Part shown: positions 39,180 to 50,675 of the stretch, in pieces
Numbering within the stretch: position 1 is the stretch's first letter
How the letters are laid out: every line of letters begins with the position of its first letter
Source of the DNA: Microbacterium sp. cx-55
GTDB lineage: Bacteria > Actinomycetota > Actinomycetes > Actinomycetales > Microbacteriaceae
Length of the DNA stretch: 64,000 nucleotides
Assembly (NCBI RefSeq): GCF_021117345.1
Contig: NZ_CP088261.1
Coordinates: forward strand, 992,001-1,056,000
Direction: 5' to 3'
Program-made: the position numbers and the translations under genes
Notes under the pieces: model-generated
What the model was told of the DNA's origin: nothing
Databases searched by the model: none
What the model saw: only the letters and a program-made list of their open reading frames with translations

Positions 39180-40820
39180 ATGGCAGACATCTCCATCAGC
39201 CCCGACGTCATCCGTGACGCCCTGAAGGACTTCGTCGCGGCGTACGAGCCCACCGGGGCTGCGGCAGCCGAGGTCGGCACCGTCGTCGACGCGGCAGACG
39301 GCATCGCCCACGTCGAGGGACTGCCCGGCGTGATGGCGAACGAGTTGCTGACGTTCAAGGACGGCACGCTCGGCCTGGCGCAGAACCTCGACGAGCACGA
39401 GATCGGTGTCGTCGTCCTCGGCGAGTTCGCCGGCATCGAGGCCGGACAGCCCGTCTCCCGTACCGGTGAGGTGCTCTCCACGCCCGTCGGCGACGGCTTC
39501 CTCGGTCGCGTGGTCGACCCGCTCGGAACCCCGATCGACGGCCTCGGCCCGATCGAGGCCGAGGGTCGTCGTGCGCTCGAGCTCCAGGCGCCCGGCGTCA
39601 TGCAGCGCAAGAGCGTGCACGAGCCCCTGCAGACCGGCATCAAGGCCATCGACGCGATGATCCCGGTCGGCCGCGGCCAGCGCCAGCTGATCATCGGCGA
39701 CCGCCAGACCGGCAAGACGGCGATCGCGATCGACACGATCATCAACCAGAAGGCGAACTGGGAGTCCGGCGACGTCGACAAGCAGGTGCGCTGCATCTAC
39801 GTCGCGATCGGCCAGAAGGGCTCCACGATCGCTTCGGTCAAGGGCGCCCTCGAGGACGCCGGCGCGATGGCGTACACGACCATCGTCGCGGCCCCCGCAT
39901 CCGACCCCGCCGGCTTCAAGTACCTCGCGCCCTACACCGGCTCCGCGATCGGCCAGCACTGGATGTACGGCGGCAAGCACGTCCTGATCATCTTCGATGA
40001 CCTGTCGAAGCAGGCCGAGGCCTACCGTGCCGTGTCGCTCCTCCTCCGCCGCCCGCCGGGCCGCGAGGCGTACCCGGGTGACGTCTTCTACCTGCACTCC
40101 CGTCTGCTGGAGCGTTGCGCGAAGCTGTCCGACGAGCTCGGCGCGGGTTCGATGACGGGTCTGCCGATCATCGAGACGAAGGCCAACGACGTCTCGGCGT
40201 ACATTCCGACCAACGTGATCTCGATCACCGACGGCCAGATCTTCCTGCAGTCCGACCTGTTCAACGCGAACCAGCGTCCCGCCGTCGACGTGGGCATCTC
40301 GGTGTCTCGCGTGGGTGGCGACGCGCAGGTGAAGTCGATCAAGAAGGTCTCCGGAACGCTCAAGCTCGAGCTCGCCCAGTACCGCTCGCTCGAGGCGTTC
40401 GCGATGTTCGCCTCCGACCTGGATGCGGCCTCGCGCCGTCAGCTGGATCGCGGTGCACGCCTGACCGAACTGCTCAAGCAGCCGCAGTACTCGCCGTACC
40501 CCGTCGAGGAGCAGGTCGTCTCGATCTGGGCCGGTACCAAGGGCAAGCTGGACTCGATCCCGGTCGAGGACGTCCTCCGTTTCGAGCGCGACCTGCTCGA
40601 CTACCTGCGTCGTAACACGCAGGTGCTCGACACGCTGCGTGCCACCAACGTGCTCGACGACGACACCGTCGCGGAGCTCGAGAAGGCCACTGACGCATTC
40701 ATTCTGGAGTTCCGCTCGGGCGATGGCGTCGCCATCGACGCACCGGGCAGCGAACAGCACGACGCGGCGGATGCTGCGGACGTCAACCAGGAGAAGATCG
40801 TCAAGGGTCGTCGCGGCTGA
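39180..40820 (+). CDS. atpA: ATP synthase F1 subunit alpha
   Basis: A 546-residue nucleotide-binding but non-catalytic subunit. The P-loop is GDRQTGKT (about residues 173-180), the Walker B strand is [11 protein letters not shown] and the alpha signature [20 protein letters not shown] follows. The ATG at 39180 with AAGGAAG upstream is preferred to an in-frame ATG six codons earlier. The C-terminal tail beyond the fold ([19 protein letters not shown]) is a short actinobacterial extension. Confidence 0.98.
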   Translation: MADISISPDVIRDALKDFVAAYEPTGAAAAEVGTVVDAADGIAHVEGLPGVMANELLTFKDGTLGLAQNLDEHEIGVVVLGEFAGIEAGQPVSRTGEVLSTPVGDGFLGRVVDPLGTPIDGLGPIEAEGRRALELQAPGVMQRKSVHEPLQTGIKAIDAMIPVGRGQRQLIIGDRQTGKTAIAIDTIINQKANWESGDVDKQVRCIYVAIGQKGSTIASVKGALEDAGAMAYTTIVAAPASDPAGFKYLAPYTGSAIGQHWMYGGKHVLIIFDDLSKQAEAYRAVSLLLRRPPGREAYPGDVFYLHSRLLERCAKLSDELGAGSMTGLPIIETKANDVSAYIPTNVISITDGQIFLQSDLFNANQRPAVDVGISVSRVGGDAQVKSIKKVSGTLKLELAQYRSLEAFAMFASDLDAASRRQLDRGARLTELLKQPQYSPYPVEEQVVSIWAGTKGKLDSIPVEDVLRFERDLLDYLRRNTQVLDTLRATNVLDDDTVAELEKATDAFILEFRSGDGVAIDAPGSEQHDAADAADVNQEKIVKGRRG

Positions 40821-40839
40821 GCGCCTGAGGATCTAAATC

Positions 40840-43213
<2,374 letters not shown>

Positions 43214-43215
43214 TC

Positions 43216-43476
43216 ATGCCGCTCAAGGTCAGCGTCGTCTCCGCGGACGCGGAGGTCTGGTCGGGCGAAGCATCGCTCGTGGTGGCCAAGACCGTCGAGG
43301 GCGAGATCGGCTTCATGGTCGGTCACGAGCCCGTGCTCGCGATCCTCGCCGCAGGTCAGGTGCGCATCACCGAGACCTCGGGGAACAAGGTCATCGCGGA
43401 CGCGCAGGACGGCTTCGTCTCCGTCGAGCACGACGTGGTGACGGTCGTCGCCGGAAACGCGACACTCGTCTCCTGA
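43216..43476 (+). CDS. atpC: ATP synthase F1 subunit epsilon
   Basis: An 86-residue epsilon subunit, formed only by the N-terminal beta-sandwich (EGEIGFMVGHEPVLAIL is the family signature). The C-terminal helical hairpin that regulates ATP hydrolysis in E. coli (about 138 residues) is absent, as in several short actinobacterial versions. It starts two bases after the atpD stop and ends the operon. Confidence 0.95.
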   Translation: MPLKVSVVSADAEVWSGEASLVVAKTVEGEIGFMVGHEPVLAILAAGQVRITETSGNKVIADAQDGFVSVEHDVVTVVAGNATLVS

Positions 43477-43486
43477 ACCACCTTTC

Positions 43487-43526
43487 GGCGCGCGCTGCTC
43501 GTTTCGACGGGCGGCGCGCGCCTTTT
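43487..43526 (+). terminator. Intrinsic terminator of the atp operon
   Basis: A 15-bp stem GGCGCGCGCTGCTCG / CGGGCGGCGCGCGCC with two G-U pairs and loop TTTCGA, followed by TTTT. It lies 10 bases after atpC. Confidence 0.9.
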
Positions 43527-43551
43527 CCGTCCCGTGCGAAAGAGAACCCGG

Positions 43552-44313
43552 ATGCTGCTGCTTCTTCCCCCGTCCGAGACCAAGCGGCCGGGAGGGACCG
43601 GGGCGCCGTGGGCCGCCGGACGTCTTGCGCTTCCGGCACTGGATGCTCGGCGCGCGCAGGCGCGTGATGCGCTCGTCGCCCTGTCGGCAGACCCCGAGGT
43701 GGCCGCGCGAGTACTGAAGCTCGGTCCGAAGCAGCGCGGCGAGATCGAGGTGAACGCGGCACTGCGGGGCGCCCCGACGATGCCGGCCGTCGATCGTTAC
43801 ACCGGCGTGCTCTACGACGCGCTCTCGGCGCCGACGCGAGGAGCGGAGGCTCGTCGCTGGCTCGGTGATCACGTGCTCATCCATTCCGCGCCCTTCGGGC
43901 CCGTCGGCGCCCTCGATCCGCTGCCGGCCTACCGCCTCGGGGCGTCGGCATCCGTTCCGGGACTCCCGCCCCTCCGCCGACTGTGGGCGGATGCGGTCAC
44001 CGCCGCTCTCGCCGAGGTCGGTCCGCCGTTCATCGTCGACCTGCGTTCGGAGGCCTATATCGGTCTCGGGCCCGTGCCCCCGGGGGTTCCCTCCGTCTTC
44101 GTCCGTGTCGTCGCGGACGGCCCGGGTGGCACGACCCGCGCGCTGAACCACTTCAACAAGCACGCCAAGGGCGCACTCGTGCGGGAGCTGGCGGACGAGC
44201 AACCGGCTCCGGGCAGTCTCGGAGAGCTGCTCGAGTGGCTGCGCGGGCGGGGGCATCGGGTCGAGGAAACCCCGGGGGAGTGGTTGCTCTTCGAGGCGCC
44301 ACGCGCACCCTGA
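43552..44313 (+). CDS. yaaA: YaaA-family peroxide-stress protein
   Basis: A 253-residue DUF328/UPF0246 protein. Family features are the opening LLLPPSETK, RYTGVLYDALSA, then DLRSEAYIGLGP and LNHFNKHAKGALVREL near the C-terminus. E. coli YaaA lowers free iron during peroxide stress and binds DNA; the role here is inferred from that. ATG 43552 is chosen over GTG 43534 because AAGAGAA lies upstream of it. Confidence 0.85.
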   Translation: MLLLLPPSETKRPGGTGAPWAAGRLALPALDARRAQARDALVALSADPEVAARVLKLGPKQRGEIEVNAALRGAPTMPAVDRYTGVLYDALSAPTRGAEARRWLGDHVLIHSAPFGPVGALDPLPAYRLGASASVPGLPPLRRLWADAVTAALAEVGPPFIVDLRSEAYIGLGPVPPGVPSVFVRVVADGPGGTTRALNHFNKHAKGALVRELADEQPAPGSLGELLEWLRGRGHRVEETPGEWLLFEAPRAP

Positions 44314-44412
44314 ACGATTGCTGGGAAACTCGTCACCCTGTCGCTACGATGAAGGGCGCGAGCAAGGTGCTCGTCGGACCGGCCGGACTCGGCCTCGAGA
44401 CAGGAAGCTTCC

Positions 44413-45135
44413 ATGCATCTGTACTACGACGACTCGGGCAGCGCGGCAGCCGCCGCCGCGCTCTTTCTCATCCTGATCCCGATCTTCCTCTTCATCGCCC
44501 TCATCGGCTATGTCATCAGCTCGTTCTTCCTGATGAAGATCTTCGAAAAGGCGGGCGTGCAGGGCAAGTGGCGTGCCTGGGTGCCCGTCTACAACAGCCT
44601 GGTCTTCGCCAAGCTCGGTGACTTCTCGCCCTGGGTCTTCCTCGGCACGATCGTCGCCGGCGGCATCCTCGGCAACATCCCCGTCCTGGGCTTCATCTTC
44701 GCCCTGCTGCCTCTCGCCGCTATGGTGATGATCTCGTGGCGCGTGGGCGCGAAGCTCAACAAGGAGTGGTACTACCTGCTGCTCTGGATCCTCGGCATCG
44801 GTGTCTACATCTGGTACGGCATCCTCGCCTTCACGAAGGACCGCTGGAACCCCGCGATCGCTCCCGCGCCGTGGGCCAACAGCTTCCTCGCCGACAAGAC
44901 GGTCTGGGACGGCATCCCCGTGCAGCCCTCCGCCGGCGTCGCCCCCGGTCACGCCGCTCCGGCTCCTGGCTACCAGCCCGCACCGGGCGGCTACGCGCCG
45001 CCCGTCGGCACCGTTCCGCCGGCACCCCCCGCGGGCACGTTCCCGCCCGCTCCTCCGGCCGGCACCGTTCCGCCCGCACCTCCGGCCGGCCCCGTGCCGC
45101 CCGCACCGCAGGACCCGGACGCCCCCCGCGTCTGA
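44413..45135 (+). CDS. DUF5684 membrane protein with Pro-rich tail
   Basis: A 240-residue protein. Four membrane helices in the first ~140 residues surround the DUF5684-like VQGKWRAWVPVYNSLVFAKL, a feature of related signal-peptidase-adjacent proteins. The last ~75 residues repeat VGTVPPAPPAGTFPPAPPAG-type units (four to five copies), probably a flexible cytoplasmic or wall-spanning tail. CAGGAAG is the ribosome site, and TACGAT at 44345-44350 is a possible -10. No function is known. Confidence 0.75.
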   Translation: MHLYYDDSGSAAAAAALFLILIPIFLFIALIGYVISSFFLMKIFEKAGVQGKWRAWVPVYNSLVFAKLGDFSPWVFLGTIVAGGILGNIPVLGFIFALLPLAAMVMISWRVGAKLNKEWYYLLLWILGIGVYIWYGILAFTKDRWNPAIAPAPWANSFLADKTVWDGIPVQPSAGVAPGHAAPAPGYQPAPGGYAPPVGTVPPAPPAGTFPPAPPAGTVPPAPPAGPVPPAPQDPDAPRV

Positions 45136-45142
45136 TCCGAAC

Positions 45143-45181
45143 CGCACGAGAGCCCTCACCGACGGTGGGGGCTCTCGTGCG
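45143..45181 (+). terminator. Long hairpin after the DUF5684 gene
   Basis: An 18-bp stem from CGCACGAGAGCCCTCACC to GGTGGGGGCTCTCGTGCG with one T-G pair and loop GAC. It has no T-run, so it may be a weak or Rho-assisted terminator. Confidence 0.75.
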
Positions 45182-45225
45182 TAGAGGGGGCGGGTCGCTC
45201 ACGGTCCGGTTGTCGGGGTTCCCGT

Positions 45226-45231
45226 TAAGAT
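45226..45231 (+). promoter_or_regulatory. Candidate -10 (TAAGAT) for the PP2C gene
   Basis: It precedes the GTG start by about 58 bases; GGAAGGA (45277-45283) is the ribosome site. Confidence 0.4.
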
Positions 45232-45289
45232 GTGAGGACGCCGCGGTGCCCTCGCGCCCGGTGTTCGCTCGCAACCGGAAGGACACCGC

Positions 45290-46060
45290 GTGCCGCACGC
45301 AGCGACCCGGCTGCACAGCGTTTCGCTGGCACAGGGCTCGATCGATCTCACTTGGGCGGCCGTGACCGACGTCGGAAAGCGCCGCGAGATCAACCAGGAC
45401 GCCCTGTTCGCGGACTATCCGCTCTACGTCGTCGCCGACGGTATGGGCGGACACATCGGCGGTGAGATCGCCAGCGGCAACACCGTCACCCGGCTGGGTG
45501 CCATCGTGGCCGCGGGAAGCGTCACACCGAAGACGATCGAGAAGGCGCTCTCGCGCGCGGTGAAAGACATCGCCTCCCACCCGGAAGCCACGGACGACGG
45601 AACGGGTACGACCGTGACCGGGGTCTACCTCGATACGACCGGACCGGAGCCGCACTGGGTCAGCCTCAACATCGGCGACTCTCGCGTCTACCTTCTCCGC
45701 GACGACACACTGGTGCAGGTCACGACCGACCACTCGGTCGTCCAAGAACTGATCGCCGCCGGCCGATTGAGCCCGGAAGAGGCCGAACACCATCCCTACG
45801 GCAACGTGATCACCCGTGCCGTCGGACCGAGCGACAGCGTGCGCCCCGATTACGTACGGCTCGAGGTCGTCGATGCCGATCGTTTCGTGATCTGCTCGGA
45901 CGGCTTGACCAAGGAGCTCACCGACTACGGCATCGCGCATTTCCTGCGCGAGCACGCAGACCCGGGCGACGCCGCGGAAGCCATGATGGACGCCGCCCTC
46001 GAGAACGGCGGCCGCGACAACGTCACGATCATCGTGCTGAATGTGTCGCGCCAGGACTGA
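45290..46060 (+). CDS. PP2C-family Ser/Thr protein phosphatase
   Basis: A 256-residue PPM phosphatase resembling PstP/PphA. The metal-binding and catalytic motifs are all visible: TDVGKRREINQDA, ADGMGGH, GTGTTVTG, NIGDSRVYLLR, TTDHSVVQELI, ICSDGLTKELTD and GGRDNVTIIVL. There is no membrane helix, unlike PstP of the division cluster. Its partner kinase is not in the window. An EccC-like ATPase gene follows 91 bases downstream. Confidence 0.92.
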   Translation: MPHAATRLHSVSLAQGSIDLTWAAVTDVGKRREINQDALFADYPLYVVADGMGGHIGGEIASGNTVTRLGAIVAAGSVTPKTIEKALSRAVKDIASHPEATDDGTGTTVTGVYLDTTGPEPHWVSLNIGDSRVYLLRDDTLVQVTTDHSVVQELIAAGRLSPEEAEHHPYGNVITRAVGPSDSVRPDYVRLEVVDADRFVICSDGLTKELTDYGIAHFLREHADPGDAAEAMMDAALENGGRDNVTIIVLNVSRQD

Positions 46061-46151
46061 CCGCTCCTCCCCAGGGCGCTGATCAGGTCGGCGCGTCCAC
46101 AGTCGGTCGTTCCTCGCGACACCGCGGCGGCACGAAGGATTGACTGGAGCG

Positions 46152-48989
46152 GTGTTCATCGTTCCTCCGGCGAGTATGCCGCGCGCACATCCCGCACCCG
46201 CGCTCGTCATGCCGCCCGCATCCGGCCCGGTTCGTCGCACGTCCATTCCGTGGATCGCCTCGCTCGTGCCGGTGCTCGGAGCAGCGGGGCTCTGGGCGGT
46301 CACCGGCTCGCTGTTCGTCCTGTGGTTCGCCGCCCTCGGCCCGGTCATCGCCGGAGCCGCGGCGCTCGACGGACGCCGTGCGCAGCGGCGTGACCGTCGG
46401 GACGCCGACCGTGATCGCGCGCGCGCCCGGACGCGCATCGAGACCGAGATCGATCGTCGTCACGCGCAGGAGCGCGACGCGATGGCGGCGCAGCATCCGG
46501 ATGTCGTCGGCTACCTCGGGGCTCCCCACGAGATCTGGCGCGTGGTGCCGGCGAGGGAGGGGGTGCTCCGCGTCGGGCGGGGGCCGGTCGAGAGCGCCGT
46601 GCGGGTCGAGGGCGACGACGATGAGGTCGTGCAAGCGCTGCGGGCGCGGGCGGCGCACGTGCCGGATGCGCCCGTGCTGATCCCGGATCACGTGGGGGTC
46701 GCCATCGTCGGGCCTCCCGTGTTCGCCGAGGCCGTCGCCCGCGCTCTCGTCATCCAGCTGTGCTGCACGCGCCCGCCCGGCCGGATGCAGCTGAACCCCG
46801 CCCGTTCGCCGGCGTGGGCGGCATCGTTGCCGCACCGCGCGCCGGCAGCCACGGCGTGCCACCTCGATACCCGGGATGCGGCGGTGCGACGTGCGGGCGA
46901 CCCCGCCATCGTGGTGGTGCCGCCGGGCGCTGTTCCGCCTCCGCACTGCGGAGCGGTGCTCACGCTCGATGGCATCGAGACCGCGCGACTGGACTACGCC
47001 GGGCGGTCGATCGCGGTGCGGACCGAGGGACTCGGGCAGGCGCAGGCCGCCCGGATCGCCGGGGCACTCGCGGAACGCGCGGACACCATCGGCGGCGTCG
47101 ATCGGGTTCCGGATGCGGTCGCGTTCGAAGACCTGGACGAGGGGCCGGCAGCGCCCGCGGGGGAGCGACCGGACCTGCGCGTCATGATCGGGCACGACGG
47201 CACGGGGCCGGTCGCGATCGACCTCGTCGCGGACGGGCCGCACGCGATCGTGACCGGCATGACGGGTGCCGGCAAGAGCGAGCTGCTCGTGAGCTGGGTC
47301 GCGCGACTGTGCGCCACCCGTTCGACGCGAGACGTGGTCTTCCTCCTCGCCGACTTCAAGGGCGGCACGGCCTTCGACGTCCTCGCCGAGGTGCCGCACG
47401 TGACGGGCGTGCTCACCGATCTGGACGGCGCGGGCGCCTCGCGGGCGCTCGACAGCCTGCGTGCCGAGATCAGGCACAGGGAGGAGATCATCGCTCGTGC
47501 GGGTGCGCGCGACATCCTCGACCCCGCTGTGGATCTGCCCCGCCTGGTCATCGTCGTCGACGAGCTGGCCGCACTCCTCGACGGTCACCGGGAGCTCGGC
47601 GCGGTCTTCGCAGACGTCGCCGCCCGGGGGCGCGCTCTGGGCATGCATCTCATCCTCGGTACGCAGCGCGCGACGGGCGTCGCCCGCGAGGCGCTGATGG
47701 CGAACTGCCCGCTGCGCATCAGCCTGCGCGTCGTCGACGGCGCCGACAGCACGTTCGTGCTCGGCTCGGATGCCGCGGCCGCGCTTCCCGGTGATCCCGG
47801 AGCGCGCGGCCTCGCGCTGATCCGTCGTGCGGCTGACGCCGCCCCGACGCTCGTGCGGATCGTGCGCACTCGGCCCGCGGACATCTCGCGGATCCAGCAC
47901 GACCGGGCGGCTGAGCCGCGCCCGCGTCGCCCGTGGCAGCCGGCGCTGCCGCCGCATCTGTCGCTCGATGACCTGCGTCCCGCGGGCGAGACGACGGCGG
48001 AGCCGGTGATCGGTCTTGCCGACGAGCCGGATCGTCAACGCCATCATCCGGTGCGACTTCACGAAGGAGACGCCGGTCTGGCCGTCATCGGCGGGCCCGG
48101 GACCGGTAAGTCGACCGCGCTGGCGGCGATCTCCGCCCAGATCGACCCCGCTCGCGTCGTCCGACTCCCGGTCGACCCCGAGCCGTTGTGGGATCTGCTC
48201 TGCGAGCTGACCGACCGGGGCCCGGCTCCGGACACGCTCCTGGTCGCCGACGATCTCGACGTCGCCCTCGCCTCTTTCCCGCCCGACTACGCGATCGCGG
48301 TCGCGACCATGGTCGAGCAGCTGTGCCGCAGCGCACGATCGCTCGGCTGCCGGGTCATCCTGTCGACGGCGCGACTCGCGGGCCCGGTCGCCCGCATCGC
48401 CGAGCTCCTGCCGCGACGTGCGGTGCTGCGTGTTCCGACGCGCGTGGAACACGCGGCGGCGGGCGCCGATCCGGCGGCCTACGATCCCGCCCTGCCCCCG
48501 GGGCGCGCGCAACTCGACGGACGCACCGTGCAGATCGCGAGCGCCGAGCGCATCCCGCCGCCGGCGATCGCGGTGCCCGAGCCCTGGCGGCCGGGCGAGG
48601 ACCTGTCGGGACTCGTGATGCGGGCGGGCGGCGGGGCTCGCCGACTGGCCGCGGCCCTCGCGGCGGACGGCGTCGACGTGCTCCACGCCGGAGACGACCA
48701 CGACGCGCTCACGCGACGCATCGACACGGCCGATCGTCCCGTCGTGATCCTCGGTGAGCCCGAGCAGTGGCAACGCGCCTGGCGGATGCTGCAGACCGTG
48801 CGCGCGCGGGGAGAACTCGTCGTCGACGCGGCCTGCCTGGTCGAGTATCGACTGCTCACCGGCGACCGCATCCTGCCGCCGTACTGCGCCCCGGGCCGGG
48901 GCCGTGCGTGGCTCCTGCGCGACGGCGAACCCCCGGCGCGCACGGTACTCCCCGGGCAGGAGCATCCCCTGCGACAACGTGTCGCGTGA
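46152..48989 (+). CDS. Orphan FtsK/SpoIIIE-type ATPase (EccC-like)
   Basis: A 945-residue membrane-bound ATPase. Two membrane helices lie at about 30-72, then a charged linker. A first FtsK/SpoIIIE ATPase has Walker A GMTGAGKSELL (about 369-379), LADFKGGTAF and Walker B VIVVDELAALLD (about 464). A second ATPase domain has Walker A GGPGTGKST (about 646) and Walker B LLVADDLDVAL (about 696). This two-domain layout is that of EccC/EssC, the type VII secretion motor, shortened by one ATPase module. No WXG100, EccB, EccD or mycosin gene is present. GTG 46152 is preferred; a TTG at 46140 would add four residues. Confidence 0.8.
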   Translation: MFIVPPASMPRAHPAPALVMPPASGPVRRTSIPWIASLVPVLGAAGLWAVTGSLFVLWFAALGPVIAGAAALDGRRAQRRDRRDADRDRARARTRIETEIDRRHAQERDAMAAQHPDVVGYLGAPHEIWRVVPAREGVLRVGRGPVESAVRVEGDDDEVVQALRARAAHVPDAPVLIPDHVGVAIVGPPVFAEAVARALVIQLCCTRPPGRMQLNPARSPAWAASLPHRAPAATACHLDTRDAAVRRAGDPAIVVVPPGAVPPPHCGAVLTLDGIETARLDYAGRSIAVRTEGLGQAQAARIAGALAERADTIGGVDRVPDAVAFEDLDEGPAAPAGERPDLRVMIGHDGTGPVAIDLVADGPHAIVTGMTGAGKSELLVSWVARLCATRSTRDVVFLLADFKGGTAFDVLAEVPHVTGVLTDLDGAGASRALDSLRAEIRHREEIIARAGARDILDPAVDLPRLVIVVDELAALLDGHRELGAVFADVAARGRALGMHLILGTQRATGVAREALMANCPLRISLRVVDGADSTFVLGSDAAAALPGDPGARGLALIRRAADAAPTLVRIVRTRPADISRIQHDRAAEPRPRRPWQPALPPHLSLDDLRPAGETTAEPVIGLADEPDRQRHHPVRLHEGDAGLAVIGGPGTGKSTALAAISAQIDPARVVRLPVDPEPLWDLLCELTDRGPAPDTLLVADDLDVALASFPPDYAIAVATMVEQLCRSARSLGCRVILSTARLAGPVARIAELLPRRAVLRVPTRVEHAAAGADPAAYDPALPPGRAQLDGRTVQIASAERIPPPAIAVPEPWRPGEDLSGLVMRAGGGARRLAAALAADGVDVLHAGDDHDALTRRIDTADRPVVILGEPEQWQRAWRMLQTVRARGELVVDAACLVEYRLLTGDRILPPYCAPGRGRAWLLRDGEPPARTVLPGQEHPLRQRVA

Positions 48990-48995
48990 CACGTT
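48972..48995 (+). promoter_or_regulatory. Operator-like repeat 1 upstream of the APC permease
   Basis: CGACAACGTGTCGCGTGAC and the next five bases match the second copy at 21 of 24 positions, 30 bp apart (about three helical turns). Inside lies the perfect inverted repeat GCGACA-ACG-TGTCGC. This copy overlaps the stop codon of the EccC-like gene. Confidence 0.6.
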
Positions 48996-49001
48996 TCCAG
49001 A

Positions 49002-49025
49002 CGACAACCTGTCGCTTGACCCGTT
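49002..49025 (+). promoter_or_regulatory. Operator-like repeat 2 upstream of the APC permease
   Basis: CGACAACCTGTCGCTTGACC and the next four bases; contains the inverted repeat CGACA-ACC-TGTCG and includes the -35 box TTGACC, so a bound protein would block polymerase. Confidence 0.6.
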
Positions 49026-49045
49026 CTTCGGCGGAGCCATATCGT
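49016..49045 (+). promoter_or_regulatory. Promoter of the APC permease gene
   Basis: TTGACC (49016-49021), an 18-base spacer, TATCGT (49040-49045) and then 6 bases to the ATG. The message should be leaderless. Confidence 0.6.
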
Positions 49046-49051
49046 GCCCAG

Positions 49052-50593
49052 ATGACTACCACTCCGATCAACCTTCAACGATCCGAAGGGAAGGGGCTCG
49101 CTGCAGGGACGCTCGGCCTCTGGGGATCCACCGTCATCGGCCTCGCCTCTACCGCCCCCGTGTACTCGCTCGTCGCGACGCTGGGTTTCGTGGTGCTCGC
49201 GGTCGGCGCGCAGGCCCCCATCGCCTTCGTCGTCGCCTTCGTGCCGATGCTCTTCATCGCCTTCGCCTACCGTGAGCTCAACCGTGAGGTTCCCGACTGC
49301 GGCACCACGTTCACCTGGGGCACCAAGGCGTTCGGCCCCTGGGTCGGCTGGATGGGCGGCTGGGGTGTGGCGGTCGCGGGAATGGTCGTGCTCGCCAACC
49401 TCGCGCAGGTCGCCGGAATCTACTTCTGGTCGCTGTTCGGCGACGGCTCCCTCGCGGAGAACGTGCCCCTCGTCACCGGCACCGGAGTCGCCTTCATCGC
49501 GGCCATGACCTGGATCAGCTGGCGCGGTGTCGAGATCGGCGAGAAGATCCAGAACGTGCTCCTCGCCGTGCAGTACGGGGCGCTCGCCCTGTTCGTCATC
49601 GTCGCGCTCTGGAAGTACTTCGACGGCACCGCCCCCGACCCGACCGCGTTCGACTGGGCGTGGTTCAACCCGCTCGGATTCACCGACTGGCACGGATTCA
49701 CCGAGGCGGTCCTGCTCGCCCTGTTCATCTACTGGGGCTGGGACACCTGCCTCGCCCTCAACGAAGAGACGAAGGACCCGCGCCACACCCCCGGCCGCGC
49801 GGCGCTGCTGACGACCGTCATCCTGCTGGTGACCTACGTCGGAGTGACGGTCGCGGCGATGATGTACGCGGGCCTGGGGGAGAGCGGCACGGGGCTCGGG
49901 AACGAAGCGATCGCCGACGACTTCTTCCTCGCCGTGAAGGACGGGCTCCTCGGGCCGTTCGGTTGGGTACTCGTCGTCTCGGTGCTGATCTCCGCGATCT
50001 CCTCGACGCAGACCACGATCCTGCCCACCGCGCGCGGAACGCTGTCGATGGCTGCCTACCGGGCGCTGCCCCTGCGTTTTCGCACCGTCCACCCGGTCTA
50101 CAAGACGCCGTCGTTTTCGACGCTCGTGATGGGTGTGGTCGCAAGCCTGTACTACATCGGAATGACCCTGATCAGCGACAACATCCTGCAGGACTCGATC
50201 CTGTCGCTCGGTCTCGCGATCGCGTTCTACTACGCCATCACCGGGTTCGCTTGCGTCTGGTATTTCCGCCGAGAACTCTTCACCCGGGGGTTCTCGAGCT
50301 TCCTGACGCGCGGCCTGCTGCCGTTGCTCGGTGGGCTGATGCTCGCCTACGCGTTCATCCAGTCGGCGATCGACATGTGGGATGTGGATTACGGGTACAC
50401 GGTGCTGTTCGGAATCGGCGGCACCTTCGTCCTCGGCATCGGTTCGCTCGCCGTCGGCGTCCTGCTCATGCTCCTCTGGTTCGCGTTCCCGAACTCGAAG
50501 CGGTTCTTCCGCGGCGAGAGCCTCAACCGAGACACCGAGGTGCTCGTGCCCGACGAGGGCGTCTACACCCGCTCGGTCGACGGCGGCATCTGA
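49052..50593 (+). CDS. APC-superfamily amino acid permease
   Basis: A 513-residue transporter with about 12 membrane helices. The consensus start of the APC fold is GLAAGTLGLWGSTVIGLASTAP (unwound TM1), followed by YRELNREVPDCGTTFTWGTKAFGP, a typical APC loop. The substrate is an amino acid or amine; the specificity is not readable. A convergent asparaginase lies just downstream, which may hint at asparagine or related amino acids, but the two genes do not share a promoter. Control by the paired operators is likely. Confidence 0.88.
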   Translation: MTTTPINLQRSEGKGLAAGTLGLWGSTVIGLASTAPVYSLVATLGFVVLAVGAQAPIAFVVAFVPMLFIAFAYRELNREVPDCGTTFTWGTKAFGPWVGWMGGWGVAVAGMVVLANLAQVAGIYFWSLFGDGSLAENVPLVTGTGVAFIAAMTWISWRGVEIGEKIQNVLLAVQYGALALFVIVALWKYFDGTAPDPTAFDWAWFNPLGFTDWHGFTEAVLLALFIYWGWDTCLALNEETKDPRHTPGRAALLTTVILLVTYVGVTVAAMMYAGLGESGTGLGNEAIADDFFLAVKDGLLGPFGWVLVVSVLISAISSTQTTILPTARGTLSMAAYRALPLRFRTVHPVYKTPSFSTLVMGVVASLYYIGMTLISDNILQDSILSLGLAIAFYYAITGFACVWYFRRELFTRGFSSFLTRGLLPLLGGLMLAYAFIQSAIDMWDVDYGYTVLFGIGGTFVLGIGSLAVGVLLMLLWFAFPNSKRFFRGESLNRDTEVLVPDEGVYTRSVDGGI

Positions 50594-50633
50594 GAGAACG
50601 GGCGGCTCGGCGCACTCCGAGCCGCCCGTTCTC
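50594..50633. terminator. Bidirectional hairpin between convergent genes
   Basis: A perfect 17-bp stem GAGAACGGGCGGCTCGG / CCGAGCCGCCCGTTCTC with loop CGCACT, one base after the permease stop. No T-run. Confidence 0.8.
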
Positions 50634-50675
50634 CGGGTCGCAGGATGCGCACCGCCTCGCGCGGGCCGGGCCGGG

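Noticed and set aside
45290..48989. Complete type VII secretion locus
   Set aside because: Only an EccC-like ATPase is present; no WXG100, EccB, EccD, EccE or mycosin genes are visible.
46083..49040. 985-residue reverse open frame opposite the EccC-like gene
   Set aside because: No recognisable domain; composition is that of a GC-rich shadow frame.
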